From contig JANOKS010000017.1 in NCBI GenBank assembly GCA_031419455.1, positions 1 to 23,481 on the forward strand: 23,481 nucleotides of DNA. The letters are read 5' to 3'. A model generated the notes under the pieces. It was not told where the DNA came from. It worked only from the letters and a program-made list of their open reading frames with translations, and ran no database searches. This document shows positions 15,838 through 22,382 of this stretch, piece by piece; the first letter of the stretch is position 1, and each line of letters opens with the position of its first letter. This stretch comes from UBA7672 sp031419455 (lineage in GTDB: Bacteria > Pseudomonadota > Alphaproteobacteria > Caulobacterales > Hyphomonadaceae). A program made the position numbers and the translations under genes.

Positions 15838-15922
15838 CGTAGGATGGATAGAGCGAAGCGAAATCCGCCATCGCGCCACGCCAACGAGAAGGTGGATTTC
15901 GCTTCGCTCTATCCACCCTACG
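15838..15922. repeat. Palindromic repeat element with 32-bp arms
   Basis: The left arm (15838-15869) and right arm (15891-15922) are inverted copies matching at 30 of 32 positions, separated by 21 bases. Each arm reads CGTAGGRTGGATAGAGCGAA from its outer end. The transcript could fold into a very stable stem-loop. It lies between the endonuclease V-like stop and the alcohol dehydrogenase start on the minus strand. Similar GTAGGGTGGATAGAGCGAAGC-type palindromes occur as dispersed repeats in many proteobacterial genomes. It contains no gene of its own. Confidence 0.9.
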
Positions 15923-15942
15923 ATTTTCCCACCCATTGATTG

Positions 15943-16446
15943 TCACAACGTCTTGCGCGCCAGCTGGTCGACACGACCGACCAGCGTGGGAATGCGGTGC
16001 GTCCCATGCATCCGCTTCACGCCTGACACCGCCTCGCTCAGCGTGACACCGGCAGCCGTCACCCAGAGCGGGCTTGTGCTATTGCCGCGCGTGACCTGCT
16101 CCACCCATTGCTCGGCGTCGGCAAAGCGCGACTTGGCAACGCCGACCACGGCCGTCCTCCCGCGCAGCGCCTCGAACAGATGCGCGCCGAGGCCCTTGCG
16201 GCCATCGGTGTCGAGCCAGACATAGCCGTCAATCACCAGTATGCGCGGCCGCTCGGGCAGCATGGCGAGGACGGACATGATCAGGGGCAGTTCCCGCCGG
16301 TGGAATTCGCCGGGCGCATACTCTTCCGCGCGTCCCGCACGATGCGTGAACTCGGCGATGGGGACGGCAGACGTCCAGTCGTCCGCCGTCAGGCACGCCG
16401 CAACCGAAGCCTCCCCCGCGTAAGCGGCGTCGAGAAGCGCGATCAC
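15943..16446 (-). CDS. Compact endonuclease V-like protein
   Basis: The 167-residue product resembles endonuclease V (Nfi), which cuts DNA near deaminated adenine (inosine). The three metal-binding acids have likely equivalents: Asp6 in LLDAAY (E. coli Asp35), Glu52 in FHRREL (Glu89) and Asp73 in LVIDGY (Asp110). EYAPGEF near 42-48 resembles the PYIPGF wedge. GLGAHL, VVGVAKSRF and SPLWVTAAG match later family segments. E. coli Nfi has 223 residues, so this one lacks about 30 at the N-terminus and has a shorter C-terminus. The only in-frame start after an upstream stop is the GTG at 16446. There is no good ribosome-binding site, but a 19-codon frame ends across it (see 16443-16502). Confidence 0.75.
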   Translation of the reverse strand: MIALLDAAYAGEASVAACLTADDWTSAVPIAEFTHRAGRAEEYAPGEFHRRELPLIMSVLAMLPERPRILVIDGYVWLDTDGRKGLGAHLFEALRGRTAVVGVAKSRFADAEQWVEQVTRGNSTSPLWVTAAGVTLSEAVSGVKRMHGTHRIPTLVGRVDQLARKTL

Positions 16447-16502
16447 GGTGTGGTTTTCTGCGTCGCCTGGGCCAGCGCCGCGGGCGCCACGGTCCGGATC
16501 AT
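16443..16502 (-). CDS. Possible 19-residue upstream open frame coupled to the endonuclease V-like gene
   Basis: An ATG at 16502 with GGAG nine bases upstream opens a frame of 19 residues (MIRTVAPAALAQATQKTTP). Its TGA overlaps the GTG start of the endonuclease V-like gene as GTGA. Since that gene lacks its own ribosome-binding site, ribosomes ending here could restart on it. It may only be a chance frame; no peptide function is implied. Confidence 0.3.
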   Translation of the reverse strand: MIRTVAPAALAQATQKTTP

Positions 16503-16599
16503 GAACTCACACTCCAACCGATTCCGGCCCACCATTCCCGCGAACATGCCCGAGCCGGGCGCCGCCGCAAGCCCAGTCTGCAGTTAACAATGTCTGCAG

Positions 16600-16989
16600 T
16601 TACCGGGTTACCACCGCGTCCGCCTCGACCTCGACGAGCCAGCCGGGATTGATCAGCGCGCTCGTTCCGAGGAAGGACGTTGCAGGTTCGATCTCCTTGA
16701 AAACCTCGCCATGCGCTTCGCCTGCTTCCTTCCACCGGCTCATGTCGGTCAGGAAGACGCGCGTGCGCACCACGTCCTTGATGTCCGCGCCGGCCTGCAC
16801 CAGCGCGCCCTCGATGATTTCGAGGCAGCGCCTGGTCTGCCCCTTCACGTCGCCGGGCGTCGACACGCCGCCATCAGGCGCGATCGGCGCGCAGCCTGAA
16901 ACGAACACCATGTCGCCCACACGCACGGCGCGCGAGAAACCAAGCCCCAGCTTCGATCCGCTCGGGACTTTCAGTACATCGCCTGCCAT
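16600..16989 (-). CDS. RidA/YjgF-family protein lacking the catalytic arginine
   Basis: The 129-residue product has the RidA fold signature: SRAVRVGDMVFVSGCAPIAPDG, a helix with QTRRCLEIIEGALVQAGADIKDVVRTRVFLTDM, and a C-terminal strand VEVEADAV. In archetypal RidA the motif is PAR, whose arginine (Arg105 in E. coli) binds the imine carboxylate and is needed for 2-aminoacrylate deamination. Here the motif is PATS, with threonine at 104. It therefore belongs to one of the Rid subgroups without that arginine, and imine deaminase activity is doubtful. It starts 2 bases after the thiolase stop and is surely in the same transcript, so a role with acyl-CoA or amino-acid breakdown is possible. Confidence 0.92.
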   Translation of the reverse strand: MAGDVLKVPSGSKLGLGFSRAVRVGDMVFVSGCAPIAPDGGVSTPGDVKGQTRRCLEIIEGALVQAGADIKDVVRTRVFLTDMSRWKEAGEAHGEVFKEIEPATSFLGTSALINPGWLVEVEADAVVTR

Positions 16990-16991
16990 GA

Positions 16992-18173
16992 TCAGGCCCG
17001 CTCGATCGCCATGGCGATGCCCTCGCCGCCGCCGATGCAGAGCGCCGCCATGCCGCGCTTCTTGCCCTTCTGCTCAAGCGCGTTGATCAGCGTCACCAGC
17101 ACGCGCGCGCCCGACGCGCCGATCGGATGGCCGAGCGCGCAGGCGCCGCCATTCACATTGACCTTGTCATGGGTGATGCCGAGTTCCTTCATGGCGATCA
17201 TCGGCACGACCGCGAAAGCTTCGTTGATTTCCCACAGATCGACGTCAGACGCCTGCCAGCCAGCTTTCTCGAGCGCCTTCTTCATTGCAGGCACAGGGGC
17301 CGTCGTGAAATAGGCCGGCTCATGGCTATGGGCGCCGCTCGCCACGATGGTCGCCAGCGGCTTGAGGCCGCGCTTCTTCGCTTCCGACGCGCGCATCAGA
17401 ACGAGCGCCGCAGCGCCATCAGAGATGCCGGATGCGTTCGCGGCCGTCACCGTGCCGTCCTTCGAGAAGGCAGGGCGCAGCGTCGGAATCTTGTCCGGCA
17501 TCGCCTGGCGCGGCAGCTCGTCCGTGTCGATCGTCACATCGCCCTTCTTGCCCTTCACCACCACCGGCGTGATCTCGCGCTTGAAGCGGCCTTCCTTCGT
17601 GGCGCTCTGGGCGCGTGAAAGTGTCTCCAGCGCGTAGGCGTCCTGCTGCTCGCGCGTGAACTGGTATTCCCTGGCGATCATGTCAGCAAAATTGCCCATC
17701 GCGCCGCCGCCATAGGCATCCTCCAGACCGTCCGTCGCCATGTGATCCTTCAGCGCCGCAGCGCCATACTTGTGACCCTTGCGCAGATCGACGAGGTGCG
17801 GAGCGTTCGTCATGCTCTCCATGCCGCCCGCGACAACGATCGTTGCTTCTCCGGCAAGAAGCGCGTTGCGGCCCATCACGGCCGCCTGCATGCCCGAGCC
17901 GCACATCTTGTTGACGGTCGTCGCCTCGGCGCCTTTTGGCAGGCCCGACTTGATACCGGCCTGGCGCGCCGGCGCCTGACCCTGTCCGGCCGGCAGGCAG
18001 TTGCCCATGTAAACCAACTCGACATCCTCGCCCTTGATCCCGGCTTCGGCGACCGCGCCCTTGATGGCCAGCGCGCCCAGCTCGTTGGCCGAGAAGCCGG
18101 CCAGTTCGCCGAGCATCGCGCCCATCGGCGTGCGCGCCATGCCGACGATGACCACGGGATCCGATGCGCTCAT
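16992..18173 (-). CDS. Acetyl-CoA C-acetyltransferase (thiolase)
   Basis: The enzyme joins two acetyl-CoA or cleaves acetoacetyl-CoA, serving ketone-body, butyrate or polyhydroxybutyrate metabolism. The 393-residue product has the acyl-accepting Cys91 in NKMCGSGMQA, the EINEAFAVVP motif near 315-324, the general-base His349 in GGACALGHPIGASGAR and Cys379 in ALCIGGGEG. Length is typical of biosynthetic-type thiolases (about 390). The frame is open to 18251, but the ATG at 18173 has AAGGAAGG about eight bases upstream and gives the normal N-terminus (DPVVIVGMARTPMG), so the 26-residue extension is dropped. A RidA-family gene follows after 2 bases. No phaB or other polyester gene is adjacent, so the exact pathway is open. 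Confidence 0.96.
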   Translation of the reverse strand: MSASDPVVIVGMARTPMGAMLGELAGFSANELGALAIKGAVAEAGIKGEDVELVYMGNCLPAGQGQAPARQAGIKSGLPKGAEATTVNKMCGSGMQAAVMGRNALLAGEATIVVAGGMESMTNAPHLVDLRKGHKYGAAALKDHMATDGLEDAYGGGAMGNFADMIAREYQFTREQQDAYALETLSRAQSATKEGRFKREITPVVVKGKKGDVTIDTDELPRQAMPDKIPTLRPAFSKDGTVTAANASGISDGAAALVLMRASEAKKRGLKPLATIVASGAHSHEPAYFTTAPVPAMKKALEKAGWQASDVDLWEINEAFAVVPMIAMKELGITHDKVNVNGGACALGHPIGASGARVLVTLINALEQKGKKRGMAALCIGGGEGIAMAIERA

Positions 18174-18194
18174 GTGGGAACCTTCCTTGTATGA

Positions 18195-18207
18195 TGTGCG
18201 GCGCACA
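18195..18207. promoter_or_regulatory. Short inverted repeat just upstream of the thiolase gene
   Basis: TGTGC and GCACA are separated by three bases, immediately upstream of the thiolase ribosome-binding site, in the divergent region shared with the attachment-family gene. It could be an operator half-site pair or chance; no regulator gene is beside it. Confidence 0.2.
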
Positions 18208-18322
18208 ATCTTCCTCCGCCCCCGCCCCGTCAAGCTGCCCTCAGGGCGCATAACGACAGGTCAGCGGAACGGGGCCGCCCGCCATTCGTTGGGTGGAAAG
18301 ACCCACTTTTCCGGAGAATCGA

Positions 18323-18790
18323 ATGACTGGCGTATCCATCGATCACAATGCCTGGGTCATGGTCGGGGATGGGGAAAAGGCGCTGTTCTTCCGCAACGAA
18401 GGCGATGCGACTTATCCCAACCTTCAGATCATGAATGTGATGGAGCAGGACAACCCCCGCACTGGCGAACAGGGTACGGATCGACCGGGCCGCGCCTTCT
18501 CCTCCATGGGCACGCATCGCAGCGCCATGCAGGAGACGAACTGGCACAAGCTGGAGAAACACCGTTTCGCCAAGCAGATCGCCGACGTGCTCTACACCGC
18601 CGCCCATCGCGGCGAGTATTCCAAACTCGTGATCGCAGCCCCACCCATGATCATGGGCGACCTGCGCAAGGCCATGCACAAGGAAGTCTCCGACAAGGTC
18701 GTGGCCGAAGTTGCGAAAGACCTCACCAACATGCCGCCGCCTGAGATCGAGCGGATTCTTGTCGGCAAGCCCGAGAATGGAGCCAGCTGA
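18323..18790 (+). CDS. Host attachment protein family (Host_attach, baeRF-like)
   Basis: The 155-residue product fits the family named after an Agrobacterium protein required for attachment to host cells. It has WVMVGDGEKALFFRNEG at 11-27, a TDRPGRAFSSMGTHRSAM segment at 52-69, HKLEKHRFAKQIADVL at 75-90, KLVIAAPPMIMGDLR at 101-115 and AKDLTNMPPPEIERIL near the end. The fold is related to release-factor-like proteins and the real molecular role is unclear. There is no signal peptide, so the protein is cytosolic and the family name may mislead. The ATG at 18323 has CGGAGA seven bases upstream; a GTG at 18293 is in frame but lacks such a site. Its stop overlaps the start of the acidic protein gene by one base. 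Confidence 0.88.
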   Translation: MTGVSIDHNAWVMVGDGEKALFFRNEGDATYPNLQIMNVMEQDNPRTGEQGTDRPGRAFSSMGTHRSAMQETNWHKLEKHRFAKQIADVLYTAAHRGEYSKLVIAAPPMIMGDLRKAMHKEVSDKVVAEVAKDLTNMPPPEIERILVGKPENGAS

Positions 18791-19194
18791 TGACCCGCGA
18801 GCAGCACCACAACGACGACGTCATGCCAATCGACATGGAAATCGGCGGCGACGATGACATGCCGGGAATTTCTCAGGAACTGACGACTGACGACATCGAC
18901 GACGTCGCCTTTGACACAACCATCAGCGTCGCGGATCGTCGCGAGCAACTGATGGGTCTGCTCGCGGAAACACGCACCCGCTGCGCGGGCGACTACATGG
19001 GCGACATGTTTCAAATTCTTGGCCACCTCGAAGATCGCATCGCATCCCTGTCGAACCCGCAGGAAAGCGAGAGCATCCTTGAATCCACCGGCATGGATCC
19101 CGATAGCCGCAGTGACGACGATGATCCTGCCGACCACATCGATGACGACGATGGCGGCGCGCGTCTCGAAGACCTCAGCCGCCGTTCAATCTAA
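18790..19194 (+). CDS. Highly acidic small protein of unknown function
   Basis: The 134-residue product is strongly acidic, with aspartate runs near both ends (GGDDDMPG, SDDDDPAD, IDDDDGGA). A less charged central helical region lies at about 47-95 (VADRREQLMGLLAETRTR through HLEDRIASL). I do not recognise a family. There is no signal peptide or membrane segment. The ATG overlaps the last base of the upstream TGA (TGATG), implying translational coupling to the host-attachment-family gene and possibly a joint function. The aspartate clusters could bind calcium or a basic partner, but no EF-hand loop is evident. Confidence 0.75.
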   Translation: MTREQHHNDDVMPIDMEIGGDDDMPGISQELTTDDIDDVAFDTTISVADRREQLMGLLAETRTRCAGDYMGDMFQILGHLEDRIASLSNPQESESILESTGMDPDSRSDDDDPADHIDDDDGGARLEDLSRRSI

Positions 19195-19247
19195 AATTGG
19201 CGGACTCGGGTCGGCTTGTGGCGAGGAACGCCTGATGGCTAGTCGCT

Positions 19248-19769
19248 TCAAGACGGCTGTGGCTGCGCGGCGGCCGCCAAATTTTCCTCCACGCGCTGGA
19301 GGGCCTGCGTGATATCCGCAGCCTTCGGGCAGTTTCCGCCGCACTCGGTCGCCATCTTTTCGAGCGCCGTCTTCTGCTCGATTGCACTTTTCGGATTTCC
19401 CAGAAACGCCTCTACAGCGCCGAGATAGCCGCGTGGCGTAACCATGCTGGGATCGGATTTCACGGCCGCGCGGAAAGACGTGCGTGCCTTTTCGATGTCC
19501 TGCAGGCCGATCTGCACTAGCCCCATCATGAAGTTTCCGCCGGCATGCTCGCCGACCGCCGCGAGAAATTTTTCAAGCTCCATCTCGGCCTGTTTGTACT
19601 GCCCGGCCTGATAGTATTTGGTGGCGTCCTGGTAGGATTTGATGGAGCCATCGAGCCTGCCCGTATTCACCCGCGGCTGATCGGCGACCATTCCGGGCGG
19701 CTGGCCGAGAGACGCCGACGGCAGGAGCAGCGCAATGGAAAGCGCGGCGAATGCGATTGTCCTATTCAT
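19248..19769 (-). CDS. Exported TPR-like repeat protein
   Basis: The 173-residue product begins with a signal peptide (positively charged start, hydrophobic AFAALSIALLLP, cleavage near SLG-Q at 22). The mature part contains TPR-like helix pairs: YQDATKYYQAGQYKQAEMELEKFLA at about 46-70, FMMGLVQIGLQDIEKARTSFRAAVKSDP at 80-107 and YLGAVEAFLGNPKSAIEQKTALEKM after 114. Two cysteines (143 and 147, CGGNC) could form a disulphide in the periplasm. TPR repeats mediate protein-protein contacts; the partner is unknown. The frame starts at an ATG at 19787, but the ATG at 19769 is preferred because AGGGGG lies ten bases before it and it starts the signal peptide directly. It converges with the acidic protein gene 53 bases away. 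Confidence 0.82.
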   Translation of the reverse strand: MNRTIAFAALSIALLLPSASLGQPPGMVADQPRVNTGRLDGSIKSYQDATKYYQAGQYKQAEMELEKFLAAVGEHAGGNFMMGLVQIGLQDIEKARTSFRAAVKSDPSMVTPRGYLGAVEAFLGNPKSAIEQKTALEKMATECGGNCPKAADITQALQRVEENLAAAAQPQPS

Positions 19770-20009
19770 GTTCGTATTCCCCCTCATTGCGCGTCCCGGT
19801 GGCGGGCCTGCTGCTGGCCGGAGCGCCGAGAGCTCTCAACCGCCTGATACTGTACTCCAACGGCCTCAGGCAGGCACGGGAAAAAATGGCCATTCCGATT
19901 GCCATGCCCATGCATGGTTGACGTCAGGGTCGGGTACGCCTTTCACCCCACGCGATGGACTGCCGCGAGATGCCCGCCCATACTCGAGACGAAACGGGGA
20001 GCACGTTAG

Positions 20010-20804
20010 GTGGCAGACACTTTCGTCACGATTGAAACAACAGGCCGCATCGCCACCGTGCGCTTCGATCGCGGCGACAAGGCGAATGCTCTGTCGGTCG
20101 AGGCGCTCCGCCAATTGACCGACGCGGCACGCCGATTCCACGCCTGCCCTGACATTTCTGCCGTCATCCTCACGGGCAATGCCCGCAACTTCTCCCTCGG
20201 GGCGGACCTGAAGGACCCCGCCCGCGCGGGGCAGCACGACAAGGGCCTGGGCGACCGCCGCATCGCCCTGCGCGCGGGGCCGGAGATGTGCGAGGCGTGG
20301 GAGAAGGTCGACGCGATCACCATCATGGCGATCGAGGGCTGGTGCGTCGGCGGCGGCGCAGCGCTCGCCGTGTCCTGCGATCTTCGCGTGATGGCAAAAT
20401 CGGCGCACGTCTACGTGCCCGAGGTCGCGCGCGGCATGAACATGAGCTGGGGCGCGATACCGCGCATCACCGCGCTCATTGGTCCTGCCCGCGCCAAGCG
20501 CCTCGCCGCCCTGTGCGAGAAAGTCGATGCCGAAACCGCCCTGAGCTGGGGCCTCGCCGACGCCATTGCCGAAGACGGCCAGGCGGTCGCACGCGCCATG
20601 GAATTCGCAGAAGCCGCCGCCGCCCTGCCGCCCAGCGCGCTCAAGATGGTCAAGCGCGACGTGACTATCGCCGCCCTCGCCCTGTCACAGGCAACCGCAC
20701 ACCGCGACCTCGAAGCCTTCGCCCTGATGCAGCAGTCAGAGGACTACGCCGAAGGCGTCACGTCCTTCCTCGAAGGTCGCGCTCCGAAGTTCACGGGCGA
20801 CTGA
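20010..20804 (+). CDS. Crotonase-fold (enoyl-CoA hydratase/isomerase family) protein
   Basis: The 264-residue product has the crotonase fold: an oxyanion-hole segment NFSLGADLKD near 60-69 and a second one at EGWCVGGGAALAVSCDLRV (109-127). Classical enoyl-CoA hydratase uses two glutamates (Glu144 and Glu164 in the rat enzyme). Here the first is replaced by alanine (Ala118 in GGGAALA) while the second is kept as Glu138 in VPEVARG. It is therefore unlikely to be a normal hydratase and may be an isomerase, hydrolase or other crotonase-family activity on a CoA ester. The start is a GTG at 20010 with GGGGAG eight bases upstream. It ends 9 bases from the stop of the convergent gene. Confidence 0.88.
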   Translation: MADTFVTIETTGRIATVRFDRGDKANALSVEALRQLTDAARRFHACPDISAVILTGNARNFSLGADLKDPARAGQHDKGLGDRRIALRAGPEMCEAWEKVDAITIMAIEGWCVGGGAALAVSCDLRVMAKSAHVYVPEVARGMNMSWGAIPRITALIGPARAKRLAALCEKVDAETALSWGLADAIAEDGQAVARAMEFAEAAAALPPSALKMVKRDVTIAALALSQATAHRDLEAFALMQQSEDYAEGVTSFLEGRAPKFTGD

Positions 20805-20813
20805 AGAACCGCC

Positions 20814-21839
20814 CTACTCCGTCCGGCTCTCTCCGCCCGTATGAGTCGCACCGCGCAGATCATTCTCCCGTCCGCCCAGCAGGATGTTGTAGAGCCCGTA
20901 ATTGCCCTCGTGACAGGCGTATTCGTACATATCCTCGTCGAGCCGGTTCAACGCGGTCTCGCCGCGCCATACGCTCGCATAGGTCACTGGGTCATCCACC
21001 TCGAACTGGTACAGCATCTGGCGATCCGAAATGCGTGTGAAGCGCTCGGTGATCTTGCCCGTCGCGCTTAGCACCGTCCGGTCCCTGCGCTGGTCGGCGT
21101 GCATGTTGCGCGTCTCGATCACCAGTGTGTCGCCATCCCAGCGCGCCACCGGATCGCCCATCCACGTCTCGACGCCATCCATGCGCGGCGCGCCATTCAT
21201 CCGCGCCACGCGCACATCGTGCACCATCTCCGCCATCAGCATCACATGCTGAGGCGTCTGCACGATCTGCACATTGTTGTTGTAGAGGCCCGAGCGCAAC
21301 GGCGGTCCGCCCGACATCAGCACACACCGCTCGCCCAGCCCGCGCTCTTCCGGATTGTCATAGCCATTGCCGATCGCCCGCGCGCTCGAGTCGCGCAGCT
21401 TGCGCCCCGCCTCCGTCAGCGCCGGAATCTTCCCGTCCTCCGGCCACACCACCCATGACGACCGCAGCTCCTCGCCAATCGACGTCACGTGCCCGCCCGG
21501 ATCGGTATACGCCACATCGTAATTTCCAACAGGCGGCAGAGGCTTGCCCTTCTCCGGCGCGCCTTCGCCGGGATCGACATAGCTGGCCTGCGTCTTCATG
21601 CGCTGGTTGAACAGCGTCCCGCCCTCGATCTCGTCGGCCTGCGCGCGCGAGATCACCAGCGGATAGCCCTTCGGACGCTCCATCGGCGTCGCCGTGGCGG
21701 AGCTCCACACACCTTGCAGGTCAGGCTTGCCCTCCGCCGTGCGGGCCGGTTCGTAAGCCGCCTGCGCAAGAGCCGGCGCGGCCCACATGCCAATGGCGAG
21801 CGCCATCGCGGCCTTCATGCCTTGCGACATCAGCGACAT
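20814..21839 (-). CDS. Exported protein of unknown function with PDLQGVWS motif
   Basis: The 341-residue product has a signal peptide ending at ALA-QA near residue 26. The mature N-terminus reads PARTAEGKPDLQGVWSSAT, a motif seen in a group of uncharacterised exported proteins. Other features are TPMERPKGYPLVISRAQADE, a conserved-looking RCVLMSGGPPL, a YNNNVQIVQTPQHVMLMAEMVHDVR block, DGDTLVIETRNM and, near the C-terminus, YEYACHEGNYGL. The many beta-strand-like segments suggest a beta-rich periplasmic fold. No catalytic motif is recognised. The frame is open to 21869, but the ATG at 21839 has GGAGG upstream and begins the signal peptide, so the first ten residues are dropped. Confidence 0.82.
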   Translation of the reverse strand: MSLMSQGMKAAMALAIGMWAAPALAQAAYEPARTAEGKPDLQGVWSSATATPMERPKGYPLVISRAQADEIEGGTLFNQRMKTQASYVDPGEGAPEKGKPLPPVGNYDVAYTDPGGHVTSIGEELRSSWVVWPEDGKIPALTEAGRKLRDSSARAIGNGYDNPEERGLGERCVLMSGGPPLRSGLYNNNVQIVQTPQHVMLMAEMVHDVRVARMNGAPRMDGVETWMGDPVARWDGDTLVIETRNMHADQRRDRTVLSATGKITERFTRISDRQMLYQFEVDDPVTYASVWRGETALNRLDEDMYEYACHEGNYGLYNILLGGRENDLRGATHTGGESRTE

Positions 21840-21941
21840 TGAATGTCCTCCTCCCGGTCGATGGCTCACTCTTGCGGTGAGCGTTCGATCATGTCCGGAA
21901 CGTATCGCCGGCCACCTCTCGCACGCAACTGCTGCGCCGAT

Positions 21942-22325
21942 TCATTCCGGCCGATGGCAGACGGCCTCGATATTGTTTCCGTCTGGGTCAATCACGAATG
22001 CCCCGTAATAGTGTTCGTGATAGTGTGGTCGCACACCCGGTCCGCCATTGTCCTTGCCGCCTGCCTTCATTGCCGCCACGTAGAACGCATCCACCTCTGC
22101 GCGCGACCGTGCGGTGAACGCCACATGCCGCCCCGGCCCGGGATTGTTTCCCTCGTGCAGCCAGAACACTGGCCTCTCGCGGCCATACCCGACCACTTTT
22201 GCGCCGCCGGTGAATTGCTCAGGCACGGTATGCAGCAATCCACCGCCCATGGCCCCGAAAGCCGCGTCGTAGAACGCTTTCGACTTCGCATAGTCGGTCA
22301 TTTCAACGCCGGTGTGATCGATCAT
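21942..22325 (-). CDS. VOC-family (glyoxalase/bleomycin-resistance fold) protein
   Basis: The 127-residue product has the paired beta-alpha-beta-beta-beta modules of the VOC superfamily. MIDHTGVEMTDYAKSKAFYD at the start gives a metal-ligand candidate His4, GRHVAFTARSRAEVDAFY gives His68, and FVIDPDGNNIEAVCH gives Glu120. These are the usual positions for metal ligands in dioxygenase or glyoxalase I-like members. The substrate is unknown; many such proteins are annotated as glyoxalase or fosfomycin/bleomycin resistance without evidence. The ATG at 22325 has AGGAGC six bases upstream; an extension to 22361 lacks support. It lies 57 bases downstream of mnmA on the same strand and may be co-transcribed with it. 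Confidence 0.88.
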   Translation of the reverse strand: MIDHTGVEMTDYAKSKAFYDAAFGAMGGGLLHTVPEQFTGGAKVVGYGRERPVFWLHEGNNPGPGRHVAFTARSRAEVDAFYVAAMKAGGKDNGGPGVRPHYHEHYYGAFVIDPDGNNIEAVCHRPE

Positions 22326-22382
22326 GGCGTGCTCCTGTCCCTGCCGCGCGGCAGACTGCACGCAGCGAACAAGCCGGGCAAC

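Noticed and set aside
16501..16587. 28-residue + strand frame in the gap between the endonuclease V-like and ridA genes
   Set aside because: No ribosome-binding site and no distinctive sequence; it opposes the direction of all surrounding genes.
18174..18251. N-terminal extension of the thiolase to 18251
   Set aside because: The ATG at 18173 has a strong ribosome-binding site and the family N-terminus; the extension is basic and unlike thiolases.
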